From Reticulitermes lucifugus (Eukaryota > Arthropoda > Insecta > Blattodea > Rhinotermitidae), in contig JAKCWW010004586.1 of the NCBI GenBank assembly GCA_026260175.1, positions 2,585 to 32,045 of the forward strand: a stretch of DNA of 29,461 nucleotides, read 5' to 3'. Shown here in pieces: positions 28,465 to 29,461 of the stretch; within the stretch, counting starts at the first letter, position 1, and each line of letters starts with the position of its first letter. Under the pieces are notes generated by a model. It was not told where the DNA came from. It worked only from the letters and a program-made list of their open reading frames with translations, and did not search any database. The position numbers and the translations under genes were made by a program.

Positions 28465-29461
28465 TGTGGGTCATTCAAATTTAAACGAGAATTTAGTTCC
28501 CGTTCGAGCACAAATCAACTTGTATGAACGTGCTTGCGCTGACAAGTTATGACATGTCTAAACTTGCAACCCGCACTAGTCAGGTCCCTCTCCGCCTCAA
28601 CCGCCAGGTGCAATCAAGATGGCAGAGCAAGAAGTACCCAGCAGTGTTGCGCAGCGTATAATTGTCAAATTTCTCACGAAGGAAGGTGTCATTCGTAATG
28701 AAATCTTTACCAGGCTTCAAGCACAGTTTGGGGATGAATGTTTGTCACAGCCAAGGGTGTTCAATTGGGCGAAATCATTTCGAGGACGAAACCATGCTGA
28801 AAATGAACCTCACGCTCGGCGACCAAGAACTTCTGTCAATCCAGACAACGTTTTGAAAATTGGTGAACTTATTCGGGCTAATCATCGCATAACTGTTCTT
28901 TAACTGTTACAGGAATTAGGAATTAGTGAAGGGAGTGTTGAAGAAATTCTGCACAACGAGTTGAAAGTCAGTAGAGTGAGCGCAAGTTGGGTCCCATGGC
29001 TCCTGTCACCGGAGCACAGGGAAAGACGTTTAGTGGCTGTTACTCAACTTTTGCAACGATACGAGAGAGAAGGAGCCGGACTCAGTTGTAACCTGTGATG
29101 AGACCTGGGTCCACTGCTTCACTCCTGAATCAAAAAGAGCATGTAAGCAGTGCAAACACACCCATTCTCCACCCCCAAAAAAAGCAAAAGCAATTTTTTT
29201 CAGCGGGGAAGATCATGGCTACTGTGTTGTGGGATTCCAAGGGTATAATTCACCTTGACTTTCTCACTGGTCAAAAAACCATCAATACGCAGTACTATTC
29301 AACTTGCCTGAATGAAAAAGTGAAGCCGGCAATTCGCTCAAAGTGAAGAAAAATGCAGGATTCAGTTTTCTTCCTCCAAGACAAAGCTCGTCCTCACTTG
29401 CGGCTTTAATGATGGCAACTCCACTGAAACTGAAGTGGGATGTCCTGCCTCATCCACCGTA
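28465..29461 (+). pseudogene. Mariner transposon, broken transposase, cut by the window end
   Basis: The left end begins TGTGGGTCATTCAAATT after a TA at 28463-28464. The transposase ATG is 28619; the first 94 codons (MAEQEVPSSVAQRIIVKFL...) hold the mariner helix-turn-helix region with a PHARRPRTS motif, like RPGRP. A stop at 28901-28903 interrupts it and at least one frameshift follows. Later landmarks are CDETWVHCFTPES, with the first catalytic Asp at 29097-29099; VLWDSKGIIHLDFL; and LQDKARPH, with the second Asp at 29380-29382. The third catalytic Asp lies past the window. It is non-autonomous by sequence. The sense orientation places it downstream of gene B. Confidence 0.88.

Overview
This is eukaryotic DNA, almost certainly from an insect. 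It is AT-rich, the genes are intron-split, and about half of what I can identify outside exons is decayed mariner, hAT, pogo, LINE and SINE sequence. The SINE type (ending in CTTTA repeats) and the mariner types remind me of termites and cockroaches (Blattodea). That placement is from memory, not from a search.

Two protein-coding genes are supported, both on the + strand. Gene A (coding 8088-18691) is a C2H2 zinc-finger protein. I assembled it from five exons whose splice sites and reading phases fit: 8079-8216, 9079-9897, 14115-14251, 16014-16101 and 17726-18691. The predicted protein is 712 aa, with six C-terminal fingers and three psi-K-x-E SUMO-acceptor motifs in the disordered N-terminal half. 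Gene B (24856-28089) is a 1077-aa single-exon coding region ending in an RNF4-like RING finger, preceded by an acidic cluster of SUMO-interacting-motif-like segments. It looks like a SUMO-targeted ubiquitin ligase. A SUMO link between the two neighbours is only a hypothesis.

Layout: 1-8078 is upstream or intergenic DNA with a hammerhead-bearing element (182-498), a LINE reverse-transcriptase scrap and two related hAT-like copies. 8079-18691 is gene A; its introns hold a SINE, a pogo-type MITE, a mariner relic with a 37-bp minisatellite inside it, a 40-bp tandem array broken by a 639-base assembly gap, and a foldback element carrying a nested SINE. 18692-24675 is 3' UTR and intergenic DNA with more transposon remains and a CpG-rich patch that may be the gene B promoter. 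24676-28464 is the gene B exon and its 3' region. 28465 to the end is a broken mariner copy that runs off the window.

The most interesting signal is a set of hammerhead-ribozyme-like motifs (core CTGANGA, a stem II hairpin, GAAA, ACATGT, cleavage base, stem I) at 391, 14807, 15615, 19432, 19508, 21358 and 24244. The copy at 24244-24288 has a complete core and a perfect 5-bp stem I. Five copies lie in three elements that share one architecture: a 13-15 bp target duplication, long inverted arms, and a 29-36 base single-copy tail at one end. This resembles the short-stem-III hammerheads and inverted terminal repeats known from Penelope-like retroelements, but no coding part of such an element is visible here.
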